Below, in pieces: positions 21,593 through 32,447 of a DNA stretch of 64,000 nucleotides. The notes beneath the pieces are model-generated. The model saw only the letters and a list, made by a program, of their open reading frames with translations, was not told the DNA's origin and made no database searches. The number at the start of each line of letters is the position of its first letter. The stretch's first letter is position 1. Source of the stretch: Peltaster fructicola (taxonomy: Eukaryota > Ascomycota > Dothideomycetes); the NCBI GenBank assembly GCA_001592805.2, contig CP051142.1:1426001-1490000 (forward strand), given 5' to 3'. Both the position numbers and the translations under genes were made by a program.

Positions 21593-22996
21593 ATGCAGAG
21601 GATCTCACGTCTGCGGACCGCGACGAGGATCTCACCCATTCGAAAGCTATCGACACAGAGATCGATGAACGACGGGCTTGTGGACTCGATGCGTCAGGCG
21701 CTACGGACATTCACCAAGCCATGTGTGCTTGTCACATCCTGTACAGATAAGGACGACATCACTACGTATAGTGGTGTTACGTTGTCATCCTTCGACGCCG
21801 TCACCCTGGACCCAGTGCCACACATTTCCTTCAACATACGTGTACCTAGTCGAACGTATGATGCTCTGAAAGCCTCGAACCAGATCTGTGTTCATATACT
21901 GAGTGCAACAACCTCAGGAGCTACTATTGCAGATGCCTTCACAAAGCCATACGCCACTAGGCAGGCGCCATTCGAACTTCTGCAGGATGCCGGCGCTCAC
22001 TTGCACACACAAAGCACGACGCCTCGGTTACAGCTCGACAATGGAGTGATCAGCTGGCTGATCTGTGAAAAGGGAACCATCGAAGACGTGGATATCGGTG
22101 ACCACAAGCTCTGCACATTCGTGGTCAAGGATGTGGTAGTTCCTACAGATGCTGAGCTCGATACTGCTCAGGCTCTAGCATACGGACAGAAAGCATTCCG
22201 CGCCCTGGGTCCTCGACTTGAGCCATCGCCCCTGCTCGCTAAGAACAAAAGCTTCACACCTTCGACAAGTTCCCTGCGAGCCGCACTGGGCACATCTTGT
22301 CGTCAAAGTACAGTGCTTAGCTCGTCTGTACAGGGGTTGACTCACCCAGGCAGTTCGCTTCTCCAGGCTAGCAGCTTCCACTCATCATGCAGACGCGCTC
22401 TCGCAAGCACAGCAGTCAACATGGCTAGGTTCAGATTGGCGGTCTGGGACACAGGCACTGGAACATCGCACGTGTTACCATCAATTCCAGTCAACGAGGA
22501 TCCAGCCCCAGTCTCCAACGACGTACTTAGAGAGACGGTCAACGACTTCCTGTGCCACAGCCAAGTCCGACGTGCCGAGCGACTCCTCAAACTGCGTGTG
22601 GCGCAGAAACAAGTCGAAGGGGCGACCACCAGGCTACAAGCTGCCATGGCCAACGGAAGCTTGACTATCGACGAGTGCTCACGTCTGGAAGACACCATCG
22701 GATCGAATGAACGCTTCATTGCCAGGACTCTGGCGCACCAAGCTGCTTTTGACCTTCGGGACATGCTTGATCGCGGACACGTCTCGGCGAGCAGAATACA
22801 GTACATCGAAAAGTGCATCGAGAAGGGACAAGCTGCCTTGCTTCATGAGGCCAAGGACCATGCAGCAGGCCGCCCACGCACCGGTTTCAGTCGATCTTAC
22901 CTCAAAGACAAAGAAGCTTTCGAAGCTCAGGATCAATTTCTAAGGGTAGAGCTTATGCGATTACGGGACTACTACGAGGATGGAGATGGTGATTGA
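21593..22996 (+). CDS. Flavin-reductase-like (FMN split-barrel) protein, probably mitochondrial
   Basis: Single exon, 467 residues from the ATG at 21593. The start MQRISRLRTATRISPIRKLS is basic and lacks acids, like a mitochondrial targeting sequence. Residues about 25-220 match the flavin reductase-like FMN-binding split barrel: FTKPCVLVTSCT, then YSGVTLSSFDAVTLDPVPHI with the typical S-F/T-x-x-x-P pattern, ISFNIRVPSRTYDAL, and later LCTFVVKDVVV. The C-terminal third is a separate helical region (MARFRLAVWDTG onward) without a known domain, so it may be a fusion typical of fungi. It is expected to bind FMN and reduce a small substrate, but no partner is evident. An in-frame ATG at 21317 would add 92 residues. 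Convergent with APC1, 40 bp apart. Confidence 0.7.
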   Translation: MQRISRLRTATRISPIRKLSTQRSMNDGLVDSMRQALRTFTKPCVLVTSCTDKDDITTYSGVTLSSFDAVTLDPVPHISFNIRVPSRTYDALKASNQICVHILSATTSGATIADAFTKPYATRQAPFELLQDAGAHLHTQSTTPRLQLDNGVISWLICEKGTIEDVDIGDHKLCTFVVKDVVVPTDAELDTAQALAYGQKAFRALGPRLEPSPLLAKNKSFTPSTSSLRAALGTSCRQSTVLSSSVQGLTHPGSSLLQASSFHSSCRRALASTAVNMARFRLAVWDTGTGTSHVLPSIPVNEDPAPVSNDVLRETVNDFLCHSQVRRAERLLKLRVAQKQVEGATTRLQAAMANGSLTIDECSRLEDTIGSNERFIARTLAHQAAFDLRDMLDRGHVSASRIQYIEKCIEKGQAALLHEAKDHAAGRPRTGFSRSYLKDKEAFEAQDQFLRVELMRLRDYYEDGDGD

Positions 22997-23036
22997 ACTC
23001 GATTCTAAGCTATACTACACAGTGTTGTACACGAGT

Positions 23037-26000
23037 TCATGATCGTCGTCGCTCATCAATATCGCATTCGATCTGCGCCAGTAGTTGTCGTCCCAGCCAC
23101 CGGGTGTTCCCATGTCCCTCTGCTGACAGTCGCCTCGCCCATGCGAGCAGAACGCGCAAATCCCAAAGCTTGTCCCTGATGTCGCTGCTTGTGTCGCTGC
23201 GCAGAATGAGGCTGTCATCGATTTTTGTGCCTCTACCCTCAGGCACGTGAGAGCTGCGCTCATCACTCGACGAGACAAGTTCCAGTTCACCACGATCGAT
23301 GTCATGCAGCTTGGCAAGAACCCATCCATTGAGGCCAGCCAGGATCTGTTGTGTGTCCGCATGACTGTTCATGGCCGCGAATGTCGCCCAGAATGTACGA
23401 TCATAAGCCTCACCAGCAGGGCAGCGACGTACGGAGACCTTCTGGCTAAGTTTGAACCTTCGCAGATGCTCTGCGTTCTGCGCAAAGTTCAGAGTGATGC
23501 GCCAATACGCTGGATTCTCTGTTGCGATGGAAGCAATCGTGTCGAGGTCTGGAAGCAGACACGGGGAGTCCACTCGCAATGTGCGCCCTTGGCGTAGCTT
23601 CAGTATGATCGGCATCTTGATAGGTCGCCCACTATCGATGTCCTCGACCACGAGGCATCTTGGCTCGACTGCGAAGACCCACAGATGGCGGAAAGCCTGC
23701 AAGTGCACCTTGTTGTCGTGCACATCAGTAGGAAATAGCGGGTAGAGGGAGATCATCAGCGATGCAATGGCCAGGTCAGACGTGCCGAACGTACAAGTGC
23801 CACCTGCCATAAACAGTATTCCGATAGCCATATGGCAAGCAAGATGGGAGCCATACGGTGTCTCTGCATCAGTCCGCCCATGCAGTCGTCGTAGATATCT
23901 GAAGGTCTGCAGATCGCCGGAACCGCTCATCACAGTCGCTGCGGCGAGTGCAAGAACATCTATGCAGCGTCGTATAGCTGAGCGTGCCATCTTTGTGTCA
24001 TAGAAGTGAAGGCTGTCAACGGTCCTCTTTTGTATAGCTCTGAGTCTGTCAAGCGTTCCGAGAATTTCATTGCGAGCTCCTCTATGGCCACTGCCAGCAT
24101 ATTTGAGACTCATGGCTAGACCAAGACCAGTCAGGATGTAGTAGAACGGTAGATCGAGGCTGCTGAGTGTAGCTCGTGACTTGCCGGCCTCTGTCCATTT
24201 AGACTTGAAGCACTTGGGTAAGTTCTCCAAAATCCATACAGGAGCATCCGAATTCTTGAGCATGAGATCGCCCTGAATGCTGTCCCACAGGATGATGTGC
24301 TTCGCGAGTATTCGAAGCATCAGTATGTCAGGCCTTACGTTCTCGAACTGCGCGAAGGTATCAGGCACATCAATCTGTCGTGCTATTGCTGCATCGCGGC
24401 TCTTCATGTAGACTAGGGCTATTGCCATAGTCGCGCCTGCGGTCGCTTGGTCCAGGACATGAACCGAATGTATAGGACGTGGTCCGACTGCTACCCGGAG
24501 TAGACGTTCCTGGAGCTGTACGCCGTGCAGGCCACGAAGATCTCTGCTGCGTCCAAGATTGATGAAACCAAGTGCGAAGCCTGCCGCAAGTCTGTAGGAC
24601 TCATCTCGCAAAGGATCAGGTCCACAGTCAGGATCGTCAACTCCCGCTGTCTCAATCTCCTGGAGCATCGTCTCTGTCATGCGTCGATGCTGTGTGTTGT
24701 AGTAGAGAAGCCCGATGCCAAGCAGACCAGCGGTCTGTGTCAAAGGTGACACGTTGAGTTCGGCAGCGCCAGCAGGAAGCATACAGCTGATGTGTACTGA
24801 TAGCATGCGGGTGATAAGTCCATCCATTGAGCCTATGTTGGAGGCAGCGAGACCAAGCAGTAGACCTAGTGAAGTCATGCTATGTTTTGGAGTGAGATAC
24901 TTGAATGATAGCCATTTGGCAAGGTGTCTAAGATGTCCATTCAAACCCAGGGCAAGCAGTAGTCCTGCGTGTCTGTTGGTCAGCTCATTAGGCTTGTTGA
25001 ACACTAGCCACGATGTGTCGATGCCAGTAGTATGCTTCGAGATGCGCAGACCAGTCGATACTCCAGCATGGAAATATGCCCAGTTGACCTTCTCTTCGGT
25101 CAGCCCACTCCTATCTGTCGTGACAGTATGACCATTCGGTTGCATGACGCAGGACGAGCTGAACCCAGGCAGATTATATCTCTCCGTCATCAGTGGAGAC
25201 TGACTATTGTAGTGAAGCAGGCCATCACCAACCGGTAGTGCAATCATGCGAATAGTCACGAACTGCATGACTCGCCGTTGTTGCTCGAAGTAGTAAGCAT
25301 CAGACCAGTCAGATTGTTTCACGCATTGAGCAATCTGCCCAGTGTTGAAATGCAACATACCCGCAGCGTCGACCAAGCGACGATCTTTGGGGAAGATCAA
25401 TTGTGAGATGGCGTTACGATCTGCTTCTCGCGTCTTGGTGATAGTTGCTGGCATATCAGCCGTAATACACGCCGTGTGAACGTCATGTCTTTGTACCATG
25501 CTCGGGACTGGCGCTGGTGGAGGTGTTAAGTCGCCGCTTGAGGTGAGATCATCCCTGCCCACCAAACGAAGGAGCTCTACGGACCAAGAGCTCGGAGGAT
25601 TGCGCTCACATTGGGCTATCGCCTCCCTCAGCGGTGCAGCAATGCCTTCAGGCAGTGACTCCAAGATGTCAATGGTGATATTATGGGTATTCATGGCCTC
25701 GACTATAGCCTTTGGCTCGGCAGTGAACGTCTGCGTGGCTTTGAGTATGTTCGACATCATCGCAGTGCGAGGAGTGAGCTTGTTCGTTGCCGTGACGAAG
25801 GACCGTGGCAGATCTGTGTCAAGGCCCAGCTCGGAAATCTGCGAAAGGGTTGGATATTGCTCAGCTGACTTGTGAGCGATGGAGTGCTCGAGCCACTCGA
25901 AAACACCAATTGGTGTCTCCATGATCTCCATATTGTTGTGACGATAGGCGCTGGATCGCACAAAGCTCCAGTGCATTGCTGATGCTGCCCCGAGATCATA

Positions 26001-28847
26001 GTAGGATCCCATATTAGACGACCAAGCATCCAGATTGAGCCATTGACCAAGCTGCGCGATGACAGGACTCAGTATTGGTGTGGCGGTGCCTTGGGCGCAT
26101 ACATCTAGCATGCTCTCTTCTGCAAAGATGTGAAGTCCGAGCATGAGTTTCGTAGCCAGAATCGCCTGCTGCGCGAGATCTGTTGAGAGCGTCGTTGTGC
26201 TGAGATCGTCTGCCAGTGCGATAGCAACAGGAAGAGCCTGGTCGAGACTTGACTTTGTGTGTCTGCCATGTGCCCGGCTAGCGTCAAGTGCGGTCCATAC
26301 ATTCTTCGTATCGAGGTTGGCGGCTCGATCGTGTTGTCGTAGATTGAGCACAGTCTTGTGAGGAGTGGTCTGCTTGTTTGCTGATACTCGAGTGAGTCTC
26401 AACGCGGCCTTGCTTCGCTGATCTAGCAAGCCAAGTACATAGCTGAGGATGGTTGCAGCTGTTGCAACTGCTTCAACAGAGCACGCCGTGCCGGCCATGA
26501 GTTCCAGATGTGTCGAAAGTGTTTGATACATCACGAACCACGTCGAACGGACGCCGGTTGCTAGATCTGTCGGTAGCACAACCTCACAGACTTGCAGTAT
26601 AGCATCATGCGCAGGTTCAGTGGGTGCTATGCGCAAAGCTTGGCGATGCAGTGTGCCTCCGATGGTGGATCTATCGAACCGCCCTGCCAGGCTAGGATGC
26701 GACAGAACGTGAGGCTTAGGAGGCGCTGAGGCTGTCCGATTCCTGCCTACGTCGAGCGTGGCCGTCGTGTCTTCGGTTATGGCAAGATATGGACTTTGAA
26801 GTCGGTACATTGCCAAGTCAGGAACTCCGTGTATCGTTCCAGGGCCTGGAAACCTGATGCCAAGGCTGCCAAGCAGGACCGCATTCGTGCCGCTTTGATT
26901 CAGTGAGATGATGTTGTCGTCCATGCTTTCCTGCTTGTGACTTTTCACTATCGGAACAGCAACATGGACAGCGCTCGCAAGCTCAGGATAGAGCGCTTGC
27001 TGTTTGATCTGCAACAAGATCGTGAAGAGTGTCCGTGACGAAGCGTCGTGCAAGTAGACCGTGGTGTTCATGTCGTCGATCTTTGTGCAGTATTGAGATT
27101 GCTGAAGACATACCACATGCACAGCATCCGAATGCGTCTTCGTGGCCAGGTCCTCCTTGATCACATCGGTCGTGAAGGTATGCAACCGCCGCACAACTAG
27201 ATCACGTTTCCAGCCGCCCTCAATGGTGCCTAGAAGCGTCTCGGCGCCGGTCGCATCGTACGTGGCTCTTATCAGTTGCACACTGTCTGTCACGGCGTCG
27301 TTCAGGTCGATCTCGCTCTCATTCTCGAAATCCATCATATCGTCTTCGTCGACACCGACACTGCGACCTAGAACACTCCCTGGTGTCGAACCACGACTCC
27401 GCCGCAACCCATAGCTACGTCGATCGCCAGGACCACCGAATGATGTGCCTCGTCGGTAGGCGGCAGCTCCGAAGCTTGCACTTGTGTTGTTTTGCATCAG
27501 TGGCTCCGCACGCGACACTCGTGAGCTTATCCTACGACTGGCATCCTTCGTAGATGTCTGTGTACCTTCTATTGCGAAGTCAGGGTCAAGCTGTGACGCC
27601 ATGGCGGCCTCATCCATTGTTTTGTTAGCCTTGCGAGTTGTGGTACCAGTGAGCTGTGGTATGGTGACAAAGCTCTCGCGTAGGGCGTCTCGGTTGCGTA
27701 CTGCGGGTGTGGTGGTGCCAGTGCCCAGGGAGGCACTGAGGAATGAGCTCCGCCTCCGAGCCTTCTCAGCCTTGCTCTCGTTGCGCTTCTTCATGAGCTC
27801 TGTCAGAGACTTCTCTTTCAGATACCAGCCGTGCCAAAGTGTCAATGTGCCGCGATCCGCGTTCGTTGTGACGATCAAGATAAGTGATCCTGGAGCTGGG
27901 CAGGCCCCGCCAACAGGTCGTAATTCGTCCTTCGCAGAGATATAGACTATACGTTCTGCTGGATCGAGCGCATCGAAGTCAATGTTGGGAGCTTGTCGAC
28001 TACGACCAGACAAACGAAAGGTTGGGCTACGGTTGGCCTCAGTGACCACACCTGGCTCCGAGAATGGATCAACCAGAGTGAAGATCATGTCCTCGTCGTC
28101 ATGCTGGGTCTTCGAGGGCGACCCTACAATGCTCTGCCATAGATTGTCAAGCTTCGCTTCGGTTGTGACATCAGGTGCGAGGCGGGACGCTGCTTTGCCG
28201 AGAGATCTCTGCAGTGTTGGTGAAAGCGTCTGAGAGCCACGCATGCTCGGCTGAGACGAGAAGAAGGAGTTAGGAGGAGCTGGCGGTGGAGCTCTTGGCG
28301 TCTGCAGCAATGTCGAGAAAGGACTCCTGGCTCTTGATAGGATTACGCCATGTGGTGCTGGCAGGACGTCAGACACGGCGAACGGAAGGTCGACCACATG
28401 GTGTGCGCCGTGCAGAAAGTATATATGCAGCTTCGAGCTGAGTACTACGGTCAAGGCTCGACCCTGTTCGTGCTTTGGCGGTAAGGATAAGTTGACACTG
28501 TGGTTCAGTCTATCCACCTGTATGCTCGTATTGCCGTTACTCGAGACATCCGGAACGCCGTCTTGTGCCCGTGCAGGGTCAGTCGAGAAGGTCGTCAAGA
28601 AGGCTTGTCCAATATCCTCGGCTTCGAGGTCGAAGCGGTACACCGCACGAACGGTATGTGCCTGCGACCACACAACGCATCGCTTGGTGTACAGCACTTC
28701 CTCTTCGATGGAGCCATTCCGTGAATCGCTGAGATATGTCTTCCACTGATAATGGTCAGGCCTCGCAACCTGTGGCAACTCGCTAGCAGCATTCAAGTAC
28801 TGCAAGCCAGTAGGTTTGTGTATGCCCAGAGATGTGATAGCTGCCAT
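23037..28847 (-). CDS. APC1: Anaphase-promoting complex subunit 1 (Apc1/BimE)
   Basis: An uninterrupted frame of 1,936 codons with a normal fungal Apc1 length. The N-terminal half is a beta-rich region with long disordered inserts (about residues 180-520). Near residues 1295-1480 lie proteasome/cyclosome repeats, visible as GLLLALGLNGHLRHLAK, SLGLLLGLAASNIGSMDG, LLGIGLLYYNTQHRRMTE and AAGFALGFINLGRS. The C-terminal part has the typical LKYAGSGHRGARNEILGTLD and the segment CLVVEDIDSGRPIKMPI. Apc1 is the largest scaffold of the APC/C, the nuclear E3 ligase that marks securin and cyclins for destruction; in Aspergillus it is bimE. No frame slip was found across 5.8 kb. Confidence 0.93.
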   Translation of the reverse strand: MAAITSLGIHKPTGLQYLNAASELPQVARPDHYQWKTYLSDSRNGSIEEEVLYTKRCVVWSQAHTVRAVYRFDLEAEDIGQAFLTTFSTDPARAQDGVPDVSSNGNTSIQVDRLNHSVNLSLPPKHEQGRALTVVLSSKLHIYFLHGAHHVVDLPFAVSDVLPAPHGVILSRARSPFSTLLQTPRAPPPAPPNSFFSSQPSMRGSQTLSPTLQRSLGKAASRLAPDVTTEAKLDNLWQSIVGSPSKTQHDDEDMIFTLVDPFSEPGVVTEANRSPTFRLSGRSRQAPNIDFDALDPAERIVYISAKDELRPVGGACPAPGSLILIVTTNADRGTLTLWHGWYLKEKSLTELMKKRNESKAEKARRRSSFLSASLGTGTTTPAVRNRDALRESFVTIPQLTGTTTRKANKTMDEAAMASQLDPDFAIEGTQTSTKDASRRISSRVSRAEPLMQNNTSASFGAAAYRRGTSFGGPGDRRSYGLRRSRGSTPGSVLGRSVGVDEDDMMDFENESEIDLNDAVTDSVQLIRATYDATGAETLLGTIEGGWKRDLVVRRLHTFTTDVIKEDLATKTHSDAVHVVCLQQSQYCTKIDDMNTTVYLHDASSRTLFTILLQIKQQALYPELASAVHVAVPIVKSHKQESMDDNIISLNQSGTNAVLLGSLGIRFPGPGTIHGVPDLAMYRLQSPYLAITEDTTATLDVGRNRTASAPPKPHVLSHPSLAGRFDRSTIGGTLHRQALRIAPTEPAHDAILQVCEVVLPTDLATGVRSTWFVMYQTLSTHLELMAGTACSVEAVATAATILSYVLGLLDQRSKAALRLTRVSANKQTTPHKTVLNLRQHDRAANLDTKNVWTALDASRAHGRHTKSSLDQALPVAIALADDLSTTTLSTDLAQQAILATKLMLGLHIFAEESMLDVCAQGTATPILSPVIAQLGQWLNLDAWSSNMGSYYDLGAASAMHWSFVRSSAYRHNNMEIMETPIGVFEWLEHSIAHKSAEQYPTLSQISELGLDTDLPRSFVTATNKLTPRTAMMSNILKATQTFTAEPKAIVEAMNTHNITIDILESLPEGIAAPLREAIAQCERNPPSSWSVELLRLVGRDDLTSSGDLTPPPAPVPSMVQRHDVHTACITADMPATITKTREADRNAISQLIFPKDRRLVDAAGMLHFNTGQIAQCVKQSDWSDAYYFEQQRRVMQFVTIRMIALPVGDGLLHYNSQSPLMTERYNLPGFSSSCVMQPNGHTVTTDRSGLTEEKVNWAYFHAGVSTGLRISKHTTGIDTSWLVFNKPNELTNRHAGLLLALGLNGHLRHLAKWLSFKYLTPKHSMTSLGLLLGLAASNIGSMDGLITRMLSVHISCMLPAGAAELNVSPLTQTAGLLGIGLLYYNTQHRRMTETMLQEIETAGVDDPDCGPDPLRDESYRLAAGFALGFINLGRSRDLRGLHGVQLQERLLRVAVGPRPIHSVHVLDQATAGATMAIALVYMKSRDAAIARQIDVPDTFAQFENVRPDILMLRILAKHIILWDSIQGDLMLKNSDAPVWILENLPKCFKSKWTEAGKSRATLSSLDLPFYYILTGLGLAMSLKYAGSGHRGARNEILGTLDRLRAIQKRTVDSLHFYDTKMARSAIRRCIDVLALAAATVMSGSGDLQTFRYLRRLHGRTDAETPYGSHLACHMAIGILFMAGGTCTFGTSDLAIASLMISLYPLFPTDVHDNKVHLQAFRHLWVFAVEPRCLVVEDIDSGRPIKMPIILKLRQGRTLRVDSPCLLPDLDTIASIATENPAYWRITLNFAQNAEHLRRFKLSQKVSVRRCPAGEAYDRTFWATFAAMNSHADTQQILAGLNGWVLAKLHDIDRGELELVSSSDERSSHVPEGRGTKIDDSLILRSDTSSDIRDKLWDLRVLLAWARRLSAEGHGNTRWLGRQLLAQIECDIDERRRS

Positions 28848-30310
28848 GAGGTGATATCTGGCAACATGGAAGCTCTTTGAAAGTCCATGTCTACTGAATT
28901 AGTGACGGAGATCTATATCTGCCTTGCAAGCCACTCAGACACGTGATAAAGACTTGACTTGGTCTCCGGCAACTGTCTATACGCGTGAAGTGCGTGTTGA
29001 CCTCCAGTGGCAGGAACGCGAAGTCATATGCTGAGAGATGCGCGGGGATTGTATATTTCTCGTCACGATGCATCGTTACAGCTACACCTGTACAGCGAAG
29101 TCGTCCCGTATACAAGATCATGGCATAAGTCTCAGAGCGCTCGATAAGTCTTTCTGCCATGATGAATAAGCAGTCTTGATATGGAACTCTCTTCATATGC
29201 GTTGCACATCAACGAAAGGCCCGTTGGCATTCATCTGGCTTACTATCCTTGTCACTGAAACCACATCTACGGGTCTTCGCCTGACAAGACCTGACCTGTT
29301 AAGGTCGTTCACGGTCGGGAAGGACAAGCCGGTTGCACAAATATCGCGATGATAGCCTGGCTATCAGCATGTCCAAAGACGCCCATTCGCTCTTGAAGGA
29401 ACGGTCAAGCTGCCGACGATACATCCTCTTCAAGTTGTGGGAACTTGTGTGAACGTTGGAGGTTGTACGATGTGTACGGCTGGGAACAACCGACGGCGAG
29501 GATCTCCTGGAGCAGATGCTAGTCTTCTCGCAGCGTGTCCTTGTCTAATGCGCTAGTGGACTCCATCTCAGTCTCGGACAGAGTATTTGGTTTGTCAACA
29601 TCTGGTGGTCTTCAGTCCAGAGGCCATATCTACATACTTCTGATCAAGTCTGCAACACCCGCTAGCGACTGATAGAGGGCGCAGCTCGTCAATGATCCAT
29701 TTGGCTTCCGTCATGGTCTTCAATTGCTTGCCATGATCCAGGACACGGGACATGGCGTCCAGACGGTTGCCATGTTCTCTCTTCACGACAGTGGAATGGT
29801 GGCTGTTATTTGATCGCGGTACTGCGCATACCCTCTTCCGTATGTGCATGAACAACAAGCAGACCATAGCTTGACCCTCAGCAAAGTCGGTAGCCTGGAT
29901 GTATCTGAACGCACAGTGGGAGTCCTTCACAGCCACTCTACACCTGGCTCTAGTACCAGAGCACTTCTAGCAACCGGAAGATCTCTGCTTTACTGGTCAG
30001 CAGCGCTGGTACATCGTTCAAAGGTACACAATAAGGTGTCTAGTTCACATCAGTACTGTAGTATCAGATGGTGTCGAGCTTGAGGACTGTCATAGTGTGA
30101 GTATGTATCTGTTGTTCGTTCAGAGTGGTTCTGTCTCGAGGGATGCCTCCAGAATTAGGAATCTAAAGCTCGAAGATGATCAGCATTCAATGTCAGCGAT
30201 AGTGCTGTAGATTTGTGGACGTCGCTTTGTCTACGAATTTGTGCTTTCAGTCCACGCGCGAAAGTCGCGTCCAACTTCGCCGACACTTCGCCCACAACCA
30301 CATTCACCAA
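28848..30310. other. Gene-poor stretch with divergent promoters (APC1 left, Nup37-like right)
   Basis: These 1.46 kb hold only open frames of about 80-115 codons. None has a recognisable motif, and codon choice looks random. No repeats or RNA genes were seen. It is long for this window, so an unannotated short gene or long leader is possible. Confidence 0.45.
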
Positions 30311-31997
30311 ATGGAGCCGAGAGTAACGAAACGAGAGAAAAAGCTTCTTCTGGCGTACGTTCGCTCGCTACTCAACGCGCGATGCTAATCTCTTTCGCAG
30401 GTATGACTTATCATCACGAATTCGATGCTCAGCGATCTACCCACAGCCTGCGCCTAATGGCTCATCAATCATATTCTATGGTCACGACAATGGCCTGAAA
30501 GCATTATGGCGAGGCGGACGAAAACTGAGATCTCCGTCACAGCGGTCAGCTACTCAGCAGGACTCCGATATCATGGAGTTTGACCAAGAAGACCAGTCAC
30601 TGGATCTAGCCAATGGACCCAACAAGTACGAGGATCAAGAGGAGGAGCTCGATGCGGATCATCCCTACCACAGCATACTATACACACTGGACTTCAAGCT
30701 TGACAGTGCTGTGTCCAAGATCGTGATTCCTACATCAATCACTGGGCAAGGACTTACGGACCACGAGCATGGTACAATTGTGGTTGCTACGTTGAAAGGT
30801 AGTATATATGTGCTGGACGTACCGCTCGCGCCACCAGCAGACAACAGGGCAAAGGCAATTGCATCATCAGTTCTGCGTAAAGCTGTACAGCTGAAGCATG
30901 ATGGCACCTACGTACGCTGTCTTGCAGCCAAGGAAGCAGATTCAGGACTTATTGTAGCTGCGTACACCCGTCAGCTCGAGCTCTGGCAGTCGTCACAAGA
31001 ACCTGACAAGACGAAGTCTGCCGCGCAGCATACAATCGTGCCGTATACTGGAGCATGTACCAGCATTGCATTTCACCCAGCACTTCGATCGCGACAGTTC
31101 GTCGTGACCGATCGGTTCGGCTCAGCAACTGTGTACGAAGCTTCGGTACAGTCAACTACACAATCTTCTGGCCCAATCTACTCTTTATACACACCATTCG
31201 AAGCGCAGAGCGAAAATTCATCAGCAACACCTTCTCGCAAGAGATTACTCGCTACACAATTCATCCTTGGCGGTCGCTGCATCATAGCCCTTGTTGAGAA
31301 CGGACAATGGGGCATCTGGGACACCACAGCATCACAACCAGGCAAGAGTCTGGAGCAGTTCGTTCTCAGCGGCTACCTAGAAACTGCGGTGGCCAGCGAA
31401 GTACACGAGCCTGCCGTCGCAAGAAGAACGTCTTCCAGCCTCACTCCCATGACACCAAACACTCGCAAAACCAAGTCTAGCGAGTTCTTCTCAGCACCGC
31501 GACCGCGTCCCGAAGGTGAGGCAGCTACTGGTGGTATATCTGTGTCGCGAACATCAAGCACTGCTGGTGTCCCGGACGAGAGTGTGATGATCTGGCACAA
31601 CAATGAAATCTTCTCTATCCCGTCTGTGCAAAGCTTCTGGCAGCGCAGTACCAGCGGCTCAGGCGGTCTCGGAACCTTATACACGCCAGGCATCGCTCGT
31701 ATACCAGGCATCAACCTATTCAATGAGACCATTACATCGATATCTCAATTTGCGGCTGGCACAGCTGCGTCAGGTATTGGCCAGCTGAGAACACAACGGG
31801 ATATCCTGGTCTCAGCAGAATACCGGTTCGTCATCACACAGAACCGTGCGAGCCCTACCGATCCCTTTTCCCAAGCCCAGCCAGCCGAGTCGAAGGACCT
31901 GCGCATGCTGGATGCCGGTGAGCTAGATCTTGGTGGTGTCGATCGTATCCTCGGCAACATGGATGGACGCAGCAGAAAAGTTGGCTTTGTCCACTGA
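30311..31997 (+). CDS. Nup37-like WD-repeat nucleoporin (two exons)
   Basis: Exon 1 (30311-30354) starts MEPRVTKREKKLLLA. The intron is 30355-30400 (46 nt, GTACGT, branch-like GCTAATC, TCGCAG) and exon 2 is 30401-31997, giving 546 residues. After the join the text IIFYGHDNGLKALWRGGRK, further strands around GTIVVATLKGSIYVLDVP, CTSIAFHPALRSRQFVVTD and IIALVENGQWGIWD form a beta-propeller. The C-terminus LDLGGVDRILGNMDGRSRKV is conserved in the fungal family I associate with Nup37, a subunit of the Nup107/Nup84 Y-complex of the nuclear pore. The propeller is clear; the Nup37 name rests on memory of homologues and is less certain. Confidence 0.62.
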
Positions 31998-32447
31998 CAC
32001 TATGTAATGATCAATGATACCCCTTAATTCTGATGGCAGGCATATTCCTCGACAGCCACACTTCCGCGCGGCAAGGTGGAGCATCTACTCAAGAACAATG
32101 AGATCTGCTCAGTATTCCACGCGGTAAATCAATGTCATCTTCACGTTCACGAGAAGCTCTCACGAGTGTAAGGGACATTCGGCTCGTCAATGAACGCCTC
32201 AATGGCAGCTTTCGAGCACATTGATGTAGCTGAAGGAGGAACTACCAATTGTCTGATTGATTCGTGTTGTCATCGCTCAATACGATGACTGTGCTACTTG
32301 GACTGGTTGGTATAAATTTCAAACATGCTGTCGTCCGCGCAAATCATTCGCGCTGCTGTCTGTACACTGTACTCCACCGACAATGAAATGCTCCCAGAGG
32401 CACCTGTTGACACCTGAAACGCCACGTGAAGGATCATGCTGGTGTGC
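31998..32447. terminator. Convergent 3' region between Nup37-like gene and NOP56
   Basis: These 450 bp lie between facing stops, with no gene seen. It should contain the 3' UTRs of both genes; no specific processing signal could be assigned. Confidence 0.35.

Noticed and set aside
25498-28749. Several 85-150-codon plus-strand ORFs inside APC1
   Set aside because: They overlap a clear 1,936-codon gene on the other strand and have Arg/Ser-biased shadow composition.
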